The position numbers and the translations under genes were made by a program. 64,000 bases of DNA from an archaeon (GTDB lineage: Archaea; Thermoproteota; Thermoprotei_A; Marsarchaeales; Marsarchaeaceae). Position 1 is the first letter of the stretch; each line of letters starts with the position of its first letter. The notes beneath the pieces are model-generated. The model did no database searches and was not told where the DNA came from. It worked only from the letters and a program-made list of their open reading frames with translations. Location: positions 1-64,000 of the forward strand of contig JAKAWJ010000002.1 in the NCBI GenBank assembly GCA_021817005.1, read 5' to 3'. Positions 1 to 8,138 of this stretch are shown here, piece by piece.

Positions 1-1
1 G

Positions 2-217
2 CAGCGCGTGGGTTACGACAGGTACGTGCTCACAGAGAAGGCTGAGAGAGCGATTGCGAGCGTAGGCCCCAGGATAAGGCCGCTATTTGCAGAGCCTTCA
101 GAGCGAACAGCCTGGAATGAGCCGCGTGACACACCGAAGCCTTTGGCAGTGTCAACTGACTCAGCCATTGCAGGTGACAACGGCCGGCTTCGCATAAAAC
201 AGGTGGGCCGCTGCTGA
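2..217 (+). CDS. C-terminal end of a protein, possibly a winged-helix regulator (partial)
   Basis: An open frame runs in from the left edge and stops at 217. Its first residues (QRVGYDRYVLTEKAERAI) resemble the wing and last helix of MarR/PadR-like winged-helix proteins, where a strand is followed by 'LTEKG'. The remaining 45 residues look like nothing I know and are rich in Pro and Arg. With only the tail visible, the family is a guess, and the frame may not be coding beyond about position 115. Confidence 0.3.
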   Translation, partial: QRVGYDRYVLTEKAERAIASVGPRIRPLFAEPSERTAWNEPRDTPKPLAVSTDSAIAGDNGRLRIKQVGRC

Positions 218-415
218 AGAAATTGTGCCAGAGAGGATAGAGCCACCCACGGGTAATACTATGGGACAGGCGCTGTAAATCCGCGAGACGCCCGCGCCCC
301 TCGTTAGAGGGCGGCGTTAGCCCTATGTGGCGCCTTCAATCAAGTTCAGGTTGCAGGCAGGCCATACAAAAGTAACTGTTAAAAGTTCCATACGACAGCA
401 TAAGAGGGACACTGG
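218..415. other. GC-rich intergenic stretch with no assigned gene
   Basis: This 198-bp stretch precedes the membrane protein gene at 416. It contains self-complementary GC-rich pieces around 290-335 and could belong to a structured RNA or a terminator. I could not match it to RNase P RNA, SRP RNA or a tRNA. Confidence 0.3.
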
Positions 416-1240
416 ATGCGTATCCCTCCGGACATAAAGCAGTCCATAATCAGTGTAGGCAGTATCACGGCATTCGTGATACTTCTTATTCTGAACAAGC
501 CCTACCTGATTTACGTCTTCATAGGGGGTTCAATTGCGGTTACCCTTGGCTACTCGATAATGCGCACCGCGAAGACACTGCCTCTAATGAAGAAAAACTC
601 GAAGGAAGCGCAGCAAGTGCGCAAAGAGTACAGAGACAGAGTCCTGCTTCGTCATACTTCAAAGGATACGCAGCAATTTTTCGGGGATTATGAACAGGAG
701 CGGCTCAATCTCAGCAAGAAGATGATGATGCTGATGTTCATTCCACTGGGTGTGATGATGGCGGCTTATGTTGGCATACCCGAAATTCTCCGGCTCGTCT
801 TTGCGATAAAACTCGCGAAGTTTCAGATTGCCGAAGTATATTTTGTCGCTGCACTTTCCACGGTAGGCCTGAACATAGTTCTTCGGAGGCGAATGGGATT
901 GAATTACACTGCCTTTGGTCAAGGGAACCAGCTTATCCATGCTCCAAAATCATACATTCTTACCGAAAAGGGAGTAATTTTCGACCCTCCTCAGAAGATG
1001 CCTGACGTTGAATATTCCATGCTCAAGTTTCCGGCAAAGGTTCACCGCATAGAAAGAGAGAGAAACTTCATAGAAATAGAATCTGCAGACCCTTCCTCAC
1101 CGCAGCAAATAAAATCCGTCAGGCTGTACAGCAAGGATATTAGTAAACTATCTGACCTGTTGAAACCTTACTCTCAGCAGTCTGAGAACGGGAACTCCGA
1201 AGGTTTCATCGAGGTTAACACCGCAACCATGAAGACGTAG
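416..1240 (+). CDS. Predicted membrane protein, unknown function (DUF2208-like)
   Basis: The 274-residue protein begins at ATG. Two hydrophobic segments lie near residues 12-50, then a charged, helical stretch (about 58-98) rich in Lys and Glu, then two more hydrophobic segments (about 100-155). The C-terminal 110 residues are soluble and probably face the cytoplasm. This hairpin-coil-hairpin layout recalls the archaeal DUF2208 membrane proteins and, loosely, DUF106/EMC3-type insertases, but I see no diagnostic motif. The small gene at 1257 follows by 16 bp and is likely cotranscribed. Confidence 0.7.
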   Translation: MRIPPDIKQSIISVGSITAFVILLILNKPYLIYVFIGGSIAVTLGYSIMRTAKTLPLMKKNSKEAQQVRKEYRDRVLLRHTSKDTQQFFGDYEQERLNLSKKMMMLMFIPLGVMMAAYVGIPEILRLVFAIKLAKFQIAEVYFVAALSTVGLNIVLRRRMGLNYTAFGQGNQLIHAPKSYILTEKGVIFDPPQKMPDVEYSMLKFPAKVHRIERERNFIEIESADPSSPQQIKSVRLYSKDISKLSDLLKPYSQQSENGNSEGFIEVNTATMKT

Positions 1241-1256
1241 TATGACCGCGTAGTCA

Positions 1257-1607
1257 TTGAGACCGTACATCGGAAACGATTTTATCGCTGAGCCAGAATC
1301 CGTCATCAGCATGCGAATAGTTGACATAGTTCACTTTGACCAGAACAAGCGCCCCTCATCAACACTTAACGTAGATGACGTACTCCCCACTACCGACGCG
1401 AAGGGTTACATTGCGAAAGGTAGCTTCTACCTTTCTGTGAAGGACGCCGTTGGAAAGAAGATAACTATCAAGCTCACCGACATGGAAGCCATAGACCTTG
1501 CCAAGAGAATTGACGCCTGTTACCAGAACCACGTCTACACTGAAATGCAGCTGCAGGCCTCTCGAACGAGAGATTACTCAGAGCGGGCGTCAGGTAGTGC
1601 AGGCTGA
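1257..1607 (+). CDS. Conserved-looking small protein of unknown function
   Basis: This 116-residue frame starts at TTG 16 bp after the membrane protein gene and probably belongs to the same transcript. The first 90 residues look like a small beta-rich domain with alternating strands (MRIVDIVHFDQNKRPSS, then GSFYLSVKDAVGKKITIKL). The last 20 residues are polar and probably disordered. I do not recognise the family. A later start at Met 19 is possible. Confidence 0.5.
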   Translation: MRPYIGNDFIAEPESVISMRIVDIVHFDQNKRPSSTLNVDDVLPTTDAKGYIAKGSFYLSVKDAVGKKITIKLTDMEAIDLAKRIDACYQNHVYTEMQLQASRTRDYSERASGSAG

Positions 1608-1733
1608 GCCACAGCGTCTCGCAGGGCGGCCGTCCTACAGGAGGGCCAGCCGTGACATCAAACATCCGGACTTACCCAGTGAAGGCATGCGCGCGGGGTT
1701 ACCGTCCTTACCAACCAGCTGCCGTGCTACCTG

Positions 1734-2282
1734 ATGCGCCGGCGACAATTCTTACTTCTGCTTTGCGGCGGGCCGGCTACGGGAAAAACCAGCACGGCGA
1801 GAGCGCTTCTCAGAATTCTTCCACCAGACTACAAAGCAGCCCACATCCAAACGGATGCAATACGAATGATGGTCTACAATCGCAGACACTCTCGCAGAGA
1901 GTCGAGGATGGTTTACGAGATGCTGCGGAATTGCTCCAAGATTGCTTTGACGAACGGTTACTCGGTAATCGCCGATGCAACATTTACAAAGCGGAAGGAT
2001 AGACAGGTGTTTGCAAAACTGGCACACGAAACTGGATCAAGCTTCTTGAGCGCAAGGCTCCACTGCTCTCTTCGGGTGGCAATATTGAGAAACTCCCATC
2101 GCTCTGGCTCAAAATTCGTCCCAAGGGAACGGTTGATCTCTATCCACAATAACTATGAGGATGACGATTACTCTCTCGTATTAGATACGAGTGATATGAA
2201 ACCCGAAGCAATTGCCAGCTTGCTCCTGCGGGAACTCGGGTTGGAGGCCCCTGTGTCTCCGCGCGGAACAGTCACCGGCTAG
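1734..2282 (+). CDS. P-loop kinase, AAA_33 / zeta-toxin-like family
   Basis: The 182-residue protein has a Walker A loop at its N-terminus (GGPATGKTST, about residues 12-21), a hydrophobic strand before it, and an 'ADATF' strand near residue 80 of the Walker-B type. Later basic residues (SHRSGSKFVPRERL) fit a lid. This is the fold of small ATP-dependent kinases related to T4 polynucleotide kinase, zeta toxins and APS kinase; the substrate cannot be read from the sequence. Its last 11 bp overlap the convergent GTPase gene that ends at 2272. Confidence 0.7.
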   Translation: MRRRQFLLLLCGGPATGKTSTARALLRILPPDYKAAHIQTDAIRMMVYNRRHSRRESRMVYEMLRNCSKIALTNGYSVIADATFTKRKDRQVFAKLAHETGSSFLSARLHCSLRVAILRNSHRSGSKFVPRERLISIHNNYEDDDYSLVLDTSDMKPEAIASLLLRELGLEAPVSPRGTVTG

Positions 2283-3894
2283 GCTTTGTGAATGGCGTTA
2301 TCTGGACGACTTTACCTATTCCTTTGGTTCTCCCTTCTCGGAAGAGTATCGTTTCGCCTTCCCTGAGGTAGACTGGCCTCTTGAAAAGGCGCATGATGAC
2401 TGTTCCCTTGTCCCCAGTCCGCAGCGCCGACTTTCCTTCAATATGAATAATCGTTACCGGCTGGCGTATTGTCCTCACATGTAGCACAGACTGGTATCCC
2501 GTCTTGATGGTGGTAGGGTGATAAAGTATGTGCACGTCAGCCTTGAATTCCAGCACCGCGGCCGGTTGGCCGTGCCCTTCCAGCAACACCATGCCCTTTT
2601 CAACAGACTCGTACTCGGTGTTGGATATTGCAAGCGACGCAATCTGTCCCGCCACCGCCGATTGTGTGCTCAACCTGTTAACATGAAGAGATTTCACCTT
2701 TACCACCCTGAAGCTTCCGTCGCTGAATGGCCCAAGATAGACTTCTTGGTCAACAGACACTCTTCCCTCTGTGACAAGACCGCTAATTACAAGCCCGGTC
2801 CCCTTAACCAAGAATTTCTCGTCTATGTAAATCAGGAGACCCTTGTCGACCTTCTTTTCCCACTCGAGCCGGGGTGGGAGTAAGTCGATGAACGTTCTGA
2901 GGTTATCCAGACCGGCCGCTGTTACGTTGCTTACCAGGAATATCGGAGCAATCCTACCCGAGGCCATATGCCTAGCAGCGAGAACTGCATCGTCTTTACT
3001 GTCCACCACGAACGGAACCTTGTTCACGCCAGGAATCTTGAGCACGTGAATCAGATCCTTCAAAGTGCTTCCAACATTGTAGGGGTCAAGGTCAATCTTT
3101 GTAAGCACTACAGCCAAAGGCACTCCCAGCACAACTGCAATTCCAACATGCTCGCGAAACGTGCCAACGGTTCCCATGTTAGACGCAACCACTACCAAAG
3201 CGTAGTCCGGCGTGTGACCGAGAACTCCTTTTAGGGTGGTTCGCAGATACTTCTCATGCCCTGCCAAATCCACGAGAACGGCCACTTTTTTGCTCTTCAA
3301 GTAGACCTGACTTTCGCTCAATGGATCAAGCATCTGCTGGTTTGATGGAGATCCCGTCCCGTCAAATCCCAGCAGGTGAGTGGATACCGAGCTCGTCCTT
3401 CTGTTCACGATCTCGTGCAAGTATCTTGCAACCTTCGACGCAGATTCGCCGTTTCCGTCGTCCAGCTCCCCCGTGCAGAGTACTCCTACGAGAGTGGATT
3501 TTCCACTGTCCACGTTTCCGAGGAGTGGCAATATAATCTGGACTGGGGCATCGAGCTTCTGGCGTAAGTGTAGTTCCAGCACTGGGCCGATCCTTCCTTT
3601 CACCTTGCGCGTGAGCCTCCATTCAACCCCGGCCAGCCTGACCACTTTTTCAAAAGTCTCCATCACCCGCGGTAACTGATTCTCTTCAACACCAATGAGC
3701 TCGCCATCGTCGCTCACTCCGAGTTCGTAAAATGCTTCCCCACCCCCTTGCGTCAGTCTGTATCGCATCTGCGTAGCGAGCTTTTCGAGCCTCTCCGCCG
3801 CGGGTGAGCCGAAATAAAGCTTGTATTCAACGTTTCCCTCCTCATGCTCAGGCCCTTCCACGCGGTCCCAGAGTTCTCCTCCGAGTTGACTCAT
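2272..3894 (-). CDS. Translational GTPase of the EF-1alpha superfamily, GTPBP1-like (COG5258)
   Basis: The GTPase core shows G1 (GNVDSGKST), G3 (DLAGHEKY) and G4 (TKID, in VVLTKIDLD), followed by two beta-barrel domains as in EF-1alpha and SelB. The family, called GTPBP1/GTPBP2 in eukaryotes, is linked to mRNA surveillance and ribosome-associated tRNA delivery. I place the start at ATG 3894 (MSQLGGELWD) rather than the upstream ATG at 3936. A TATA-like ttttaaaaag lies at 3939-3949, only a few bases before 3936, so transcription should begin near 3918. The 540-residue length is normal for the family. Confidence 0.88.
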   Translation of the reverse strand: MSQLGGELWDRVEGPEHEEGNVEYKLYFGSPAAERLEKLATQMRYRLTQGGGEAFYELGVSDDGELIGVEENQLPRVMETFEKVVRLAGVEWRLTRKVKGRIGPVLELHLRQKLDAPVQIILPLLGNVDSGKSTLVGVLCTGELDDGNGESASKVARYLHEIVNRRTSSVSTHLLGFDGTGSPSNQQMLDPLSESQVYLKSKKVAVLVDLAGHEKYLRTTLKGVLGHTPDYALVVVASNMGTVGTFREHVGIAVVLGVPLAVVLTKIDLDPYNVGSTLKDLIHVLKIPGVNKVPFVVDSKDDAVLAARHMASGRIAPIFLVSNVTAAGLDNLRTFIDLLPPRLEWEKKVDKGLLIYIDEKFLVKGTGLVISGLVTEGRVSVDQEVYLGPFSDGSFRVVKVKSLHVNRLSTQSAVAGQIASLAISNTEYESVEKGMVLLEGHGQPAAVLEFKADVHILYHPTTIKTGYQSVLHVRTIRQPVTIIHIEGKSALRTGDKGTVIMRLFKRPVYLREGETILFREGRTKGIGKVVQITPFTKPSR

Positions 3895-3935
3895 ATCATC
3901 GCTCCTTAACCCAGACTTGAAACGATTACGGCCCA

Positions 3936-3950
3936 TGCTTTTTAAAACCT
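3936..3950 (-). promoter_or_regulatory. TATA box for the GTPBP1-like gene
   Basis: On the minus strand this reads ggttttaaaaagcat. An archaeal start about 25 bp downstream would fall near 3918, consistent with translation from ATG 3894. Confidence 0.5.
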
Positions 3951-4195
3951 ATCGGATGAGGACCGAAGGATTGCGGATGAACAACCCAGTTTGCAGCCGC
4001 GTTTTGCTGCAAAATTATTGGTAGTAGACATGTGCAGGTTCACGGCTGATCCATCAAGCAAATTCGTGGAATAGGAACAATGCCGTATTGGCTTACGAAA
4101 GGCGCCAGTTCATGTGAATGGCCAGCGGACTCAAGGAACAACGTTCAAGGCTGCCACTCGTTTATAAGCCACCGAGAGAGTAAATGTTTGTCAGC

Positions 4196-4480
4196 ATGGT
4201 TTCTATGACGTACCAAGGACAGCGCTCTGAGAGCAGGTCAATGGATAGGCCAAGAATCGACGGTCCTACCAAATACATCCGAAATGGCCTTAACACAGAG
4301 ATTCTTGTGAGGCTTAAGGACGGCAGTCAGTTTCTGGGTCACCTGACCAGTTTTGATTCCGTTATGAATCTCATACTTACAGAGTCCAAAGAAATTGACA
4401 AGAGCGGAAATCCGAAGATGAACTTGGGCAGAGTTATGATTCGGGGAAGCAACATTATATTCGTAAGAATTTCACAATAA
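4196..4480 (+). CDS. Sm-like (LSm/SmAP) RNA-binding protein
   Basis: The protein has the Sm fold: an N-terminal helix, the Sm1 motif (VRLKDGSQFLGHLTSFDSVMN) and the Sm2 motif (VMIRGSNIIFV, the usual IRGxxI pattern). Archaeal Sm proteins form six- or seven-membered rings that bind U-rich RNA and take part in RNA processing. ATG 4184 is also in frame. A TATA element (tttataag, 4161-4168) puts transcription start near 4190, which favours the ATG at 4196. The first 25 residues are a polar extension before the Sm core. No neighbour is cotranscribed. Confidence 0.93.
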   Translation: MVSMTYQGQRSESRSMDRPRIDGPTKYIRNGLNTEILVRLKDGSQFLGHLTSFDSVMNLILTESKEIDKSGNPKMNLGRVMIRGSNIIFVRISQ

Positions 4481-4583
4481 CCTTGGGAAGTTTGCCCTAG
4501 CCTCAGAGCGAAACGCACGCTAGTCGGTGCGCTTCCCGTGCGTGACCAGCGCTAACCGATTAAATTAATAGCGGAGAATTCAG

Positions 4584-4604
4584 GGTGGTATCCCGGGAAC
4601 CACC
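4584..4604. repeat. 21-bp near-perfect palindrome
   Basis: ggtggt and accacc flank the self-complementary octamer tcccggga, with one extra A at 4590. It could be an operator for a dimeric regulator or a stable RNA hairpin. It lies about 380 bp upstream of mat. Confidence 0.6.
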
Positions 4605-4651
4605 AATGTAAATGCGTTATTTCGTAATCTATACCTAAGCTAGGACCCAGC

Positions 4652-4674
4652 TGCAGTAAAGGCGAATTACTGCA
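4652..4674. repeat. 8-bp stem, 7-nt loop hairpin
   Basis: tgcagtaa (4652-4659) pairs perfectly with ttactgca (4667-4674) across the loop aggcgaa. No T-run follows, so it is not a classical terminator. Confidence 0.55.
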
Positions 4675-4946
4675 TGGACGCGCTTTGCCGAGTTGCCTAC
4701 ATTGCCATGCCCCACTTCGGTCAGCCGTAGGTCGTCAGGGCCTCACCTAAAATTCAAGGTACCCGAAAAGCAAAATGATTTAATTTTTATCGGCAGTCGG
4801 CCAAGGAACTAAAAATTGATTATCACTCTGATTTGCCTGGAGTATTGGTTTGAACCGTTTTAATATTATCAGTCCTAAGAAGGGCTCCTGAACGCCGAAA
4901 TAGCCTCATTGGTCATTTCCACCTCACACGGTTATTCGTGGGTAAA

Positions 4947-4957
4947 CCCTTAAAAGT
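4947..4957 (+). promoter_or_regulatory. TATA box for mat
   Basis: The element cccttaaaagt is centred about 33 bp before the ATG at 4985. This predicts a very short 5' leader or none. Confidence 0.55.
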
Positions 4958-4984
4958 GGTACGGTTCTAACGCGCTGGACATAC

Positions 4985-6196
4985 ATGGACGATGTGGGTA
5001 TCAGCATATCGACATTCAAGGGTTCACGGGTATCCAATCAGCCCGTCGAATTCGTAGAACGGAAAGGTCTCGGCCACCCAGACTACATCGCAGACTCTGT
5101 GGCCGAGGAACTCTCGAGGAGGCTAGCCGTATACTATCTGGAGGAATATGGTACAATACTTCACCATAACGTAGACAAAACTTTGCTCGTTGGAGGTCAG
5201 GCGAACCCTTTCTATGGCGGAGGTGAAATTATCAGTCCAATCTTAATTGTACATGCAGGGAGGGCCACGAGTTACGTAAACCACGACGGAAAACTGCGAC
5301 ACATCCCGGTCGGTCGCCTGGCCGTGGAAGCGACCAAGGATTGGATAGCCAAGAATATGCGTTACCTCAACCCCGAAGCCCATCTTGTGGTAGATTACAA
5401 AATAAATCCTGGGTCTACGGATCTCGTGAAGATATTCGATGACGGGAAGAAAGCCCGACCGCTGTCAAATGACACTTCGTTTGGAGTGGGCTTCGCACCC
5501 TTTACTCCACTCGAACTTGCTGTCTATAACATCGAACGAGGTTTGAACTCCAAACAGTTCAAGTCGAGGGTACCCGAAAGTGGTGAAGATATCAAGGTGA
5601 TGGGCCTGAGGCGGAATGAAGAGTATATCATCACGATAGCCGCGGCTGTTCTATCCCCACTTACTAGAAACTACGAGCACTACGTAGATATTAAGAATCA
5701 AATTGCCGAAAAGGCTACTGAGATAGCCAAGAAATACACGACCAGTCATCCCCTGAAGGTCATGGTGAATACCGCTGACTCAATGGATAACCAGTACCTG
5801 ACGGTAACTGGGACAAGCGCGGAGCACGGTGACGACGGGGCAGTAGGTAGAGGCAATAGGTCAAATGGAATAATCACACCCAACCGACCCATGTCACTAG
5901 AAGCGGTCGCGGGAAAGAACCCGGTCTCACACGTGGGAAAGATATACAATATCGCCTCCCAAAGAATAGCTGAAGCTATCGCTAGCGAGCTCGGAATAAC
6001 TGAAGTTTATGTGAAGATGTTAAGCCAGATCGGTCGACCGATAGACGAACCACTTGAAGTCGACGTGCAGCTGCTAGCTAATGGCTCTCTGTCACCCTCC
6101 CTTCTTTCGAGCGCTAGGTCGATCGCCGAGGACCATGTCGAGAATCTACCAAAAATTACGGAAATGTTGGTCAAGGGAGAATTGAGCGTCACCTGA
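4985..6196 (+). CDS. mat: S-adenosylmethionine synthetase, archaeal type
   Basis: The 403-residue protein makes S-adenosylmethionine from methionine and ATP. It belongs to the archaeal MAT family, which is very divergent from bacterial MetK. Typical features are the N-terminal 'ERKGLGHPDYIADSVAEE', then 'NVDKTLLVGGQANPFYGGGE', 'GDDGAVGRGNRSNGIITP' and 'PVSHVGKIYN'. Length is normal for the family. It is a single-gene transcript that converges on the DUF460 gene; a shared hairpin lies between them. Confidence 0.97.
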   Translation: MDDVGISISTFKGSRVSNQPVEFVERKGLGHPDYIADSVAEELSRRLAVYYLEEYGTILHHNVDKTLLVGGQANPFYGGGEIISPILIVHAGRATSYVNHDGKLRHIPVGRLAVEATKDWIAKNMRYLNPEAHLVVDYKINPGSTDLVKIFDDGKKARPLSNDTSFGVGFAPFTPLELAVYNIERGLNSKQFKSRVPESGEDIKVMGLRRNEEYIITIAAAVLSPLTRNYEHYVDIKNQIAEKATEIAKKYTTSHPLKVMVNTADSMDNQYLTVTGTSAEHGDDGAVGRGNRSNGIITPNRPMSLEAVAGKNPVSHVGKIYNIASQRIAEAIASELGITEVYVKMLSQIGRPIDEPLEVDVQLLANGSLSPSLLSSARSIAEDHVENLPKITEMLVKGELSVT

Positions 6197-6197
6197 A

Positions 6198-6220
6198 AAT
6201 AATATCGAATAAATATTATT
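6198..6220. terminator. AT-rich hairpin between convergent genes, likely bidirectional terminator
   Basis: aataatat (6198-6205) pairs with atattatt (6213-6220) across a 7-nt loop. It begins just after the mat stop codon and overlaps the last codons of the convergent DUF460 gene, so it could end transcription in both directions. Confidence 0.55.
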
Positions 6221-8138
6221 CTTCGGACATCAATCTTCTGATTTCTTCGACCTTCTGCCTCTTTACTTTCTCTTTGAGTTCAGCCTTGCGAATGTGCGCA
6301 AGCTTCAGGGCGGAAGCAGCTACAAATCCGAGCTTTGCTCCCGGAATCTCCTGAAATTCGCTCTGAGAAGCTGTGAGAAGCGGAAGCTCCTGAAGCTCAA
6401 AAGCTGGTAAGATGGCGGGAGTCGCGTCTGGCACGACCAGTCCCGCTATCCCCGCTTTATTCATGGTTTCAAGGACGCGCACATCATACTGAATCGGGTT
6501 TCTGACATAGACTATTCCGGGACGCAGCGATGGATTTAGAGAAATGAGTTTCTGCATTTCAGACAAAGTAAGCGCTTCCATCACGCTCACGAACTCTATT
6601 TCGCCCCCCAGAAACCTTTCAATCGATTTGATAACCCCGCCCATCACTTTCTCTGATGCGACGAGTCTGACCTCCGCTTCCTCCGACCTTTTATGCAGCT
6701 CACTTATTCTGAGCTCGAGAGCTGCCACTTCTCTTTCCCTTCTGATTGGGGAATCCCTCTCTTCTACGGCTTTGTTCAATCTTGCCCTCAGTTCTTCGCT
6801 TTCCTCCCTCAGGCGCACTATTTCGGCCTGGGCATCAGCGGCGCGTGCCTTGAGCAGACTCATTTCTGCCGTAAAGTCAACAGATGGTCGGTTAGCGGCC
6901 GGGGCCTCTAAAACCGGTCGAACCGGCCGGGTCTCCGGCTCAGCATACTTTTGACGAATCGAGGATAGTGCAGCCGATATGTTTCGCCCGGCGAATACCT
7001 GCGCCAGCACCTCTGGCAGATATTTTGACAGCCCTTCCTCTAGTGTCTGAGCCTTCACATCTTCGATCAGCCGGGAATATAGAGAGTAAGCTTTGGCAGC
7101 TGCGGCAAGCGAATCCCGTTCGTGCGAGGTACGGGTTTTCTCGGAAGGATCTCGCCTTCGCACGAGTTCCCATTTTTCTTGAATCGAGAGGTTTTCAGAC
7201 GGCGCAAATAATTTTGCACCGAATGCGGCAGACAGTTTGCGAACTGCCTCGGGTGGTTTCGCCACATCAGTGCAGACCAGCAAGGGCTTTCCAAATTTGA
7301 CGCATCGGGAGGCAACTTCCATGCGATCGAGATTTCTCCCGCTAAAGAGCGCGAGCAGTTCCCCTCCCATCCCAATTACGGCCACGCCGCTTGTTGTTCC
7401 GGGGTCATAGCCCACGATAATCGCTCTTGATGGAGAGGGTTCAACCTGCCTGTATTTTGCAACCACTCTTTCAACCTTGACGGCATAATCTCTATTCACA
7501 GATGGATAGACCACCTTACGCAAGTCTTCCGGATTTGCATAGACCACAAACATCGCGGATGCAAAGCCACCGGTCGATTCGCGTGCGTAGAAGTCAAAGT
7601 CAAGTTTGGCCGACCTGAGCTTGGCCAAAATTCTATTTGCAAGGAATTTTATCTGTGACTCGACTTTTCGCTTGAAGCGCATGGTGCTTGAGCCGCCAGA
7701 GCCGGGCACTCGTCTTCTTACAATCCTAACAATGGTCTTCGGCGCAAACAGGTCCAGCGTCTTTCCGTAACCAAGCTTTGCGATTTTTGCAACCATGAGT
7801 GATGCCTGCAATGGCGGCAGTTTTCCTCCCCTCCACAACTCCAGACGCTCTGCCTTCCTCTCCAAGGGCTCGTCGTGGGCAACCTCGACAAACTGAACTG
7901 ACCTGCCCAGTTTCGAGAGTTCGAAAAGGAGTTTGTTCAGCCCGGGCGCGAGTTCTGCAAGATTGTCGAACGCGAGCACTTCAACTCGGTTTCGCTTGAT
8001 CAAGTCAGCCAGTGAACCAAGTCCCACGTCCTGAATAGTCCTTGAGGTATCATTGTCGCTGATAATCGTAACCATGAATGTGGAGGTTGCTTTGTGCGCC
8101 TCATGTGGATTGGTGTCCAGACCAGCTACTGTGACCAT
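6216..8138 (-). CDS. DUF460 / COG2433 protein with RNase H-like fold and coiled coil
   Basis: The 640-residue protein has an N-terminal alpha/beta domain and, around residues 235-255, the motif 'IIVGYDPGTTSGVAVIG', typical of RNase H-like/RuvC-like nucleotidyl folds. A charged coiled coil follows (about 420-510), then a C-terminal alpha/beta domain. The family is widespread in archaea and has no assigned biochemical role; a nucleic-acid function is inferred from the fold. The start overlaps the end of pyrG by 13 bp, so it is likely translated from the pyrG transcript. The overlap favours ATG 8138. Confidence 0.85.
   Translation of the reverse strand: MVTVAGLDTNPHEAHKATSTFMVTIISDNDTSRTIQDVGLGSLADLIKRNRVEVLAFDNLAELAPGLNKLLFELSKLGRSVQFVEVAHDEPLERKAERLELWRGGKLPPLQASLMVAKIAKLGYGKTLDLFAPKTIVRIVRRRVPGSGGSSTMRFKRKVESQIKFLANRILAKLRSAKLDFDFYARESTGGFASAMFVVYANPEDLRKVVYPSVNRDYAVKVERVVAKYRQVEPSPSRAIIVGYDPGTTSGVAVIGMGGELLALFSGRNLDRMEVASRCVKFGKPLLVCTDVAKPPEAVRKLSAAFGAKLFAPSENLSIQEKWELVRRRDPSEKTRTSHERDSLAAAAKAYSLYSRLIEDVKAQTLEEGLSKYLPEVLAQVFAGRNISAALSSIRQKYAEPETRPVRPVLEAPAANRPSVDFTAEMSLLKARAADAQAEIVRLREESEELRARLNKAVEERDSPIRREREVAALELRISELHKRSEEAEVRLVASEKVMGGVIKSIERFLGGEIEFVSVMEALTLSEMQKLISLNPSLRPGIVYVRNPIQYDVRVLETMNKAGIAGLVVPDATPAILPAFELQELPLLTASQSEFQEIPGAKLGFVAASALKLAHIRKAELKEKVKRQKVEEIRRLMSEE

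Larger units (their letters stand above)
4481..4984. other. 504-bp intergenic region with two dyads, before mat
   Basis: No reading frame here looks coding. It holds a 21-bp near-palindrome (4584-4604), an 8-bp hairpin (4652-4674) and several AT-rich TATA-like patches (about 4780-4790 and 4858-4865). It could encode a small RNA or hold operators for mat. I saw no known SAM-riboswitch core. Confidence 0.5.

Noticed and set aside
218-400. RNase P RNA or SRP RNA
   Set aside because: Fragments such as aggtgacaacggcc resemble RNase P region II, but I could not place the other conserved regions in order.
4481-4984. SAM riboswitch upstream of mat
   Set aside because: No known SAM-riboswitch core was found. 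The hairpins present are simple dyads and such riboswitches are not usual in archaea.
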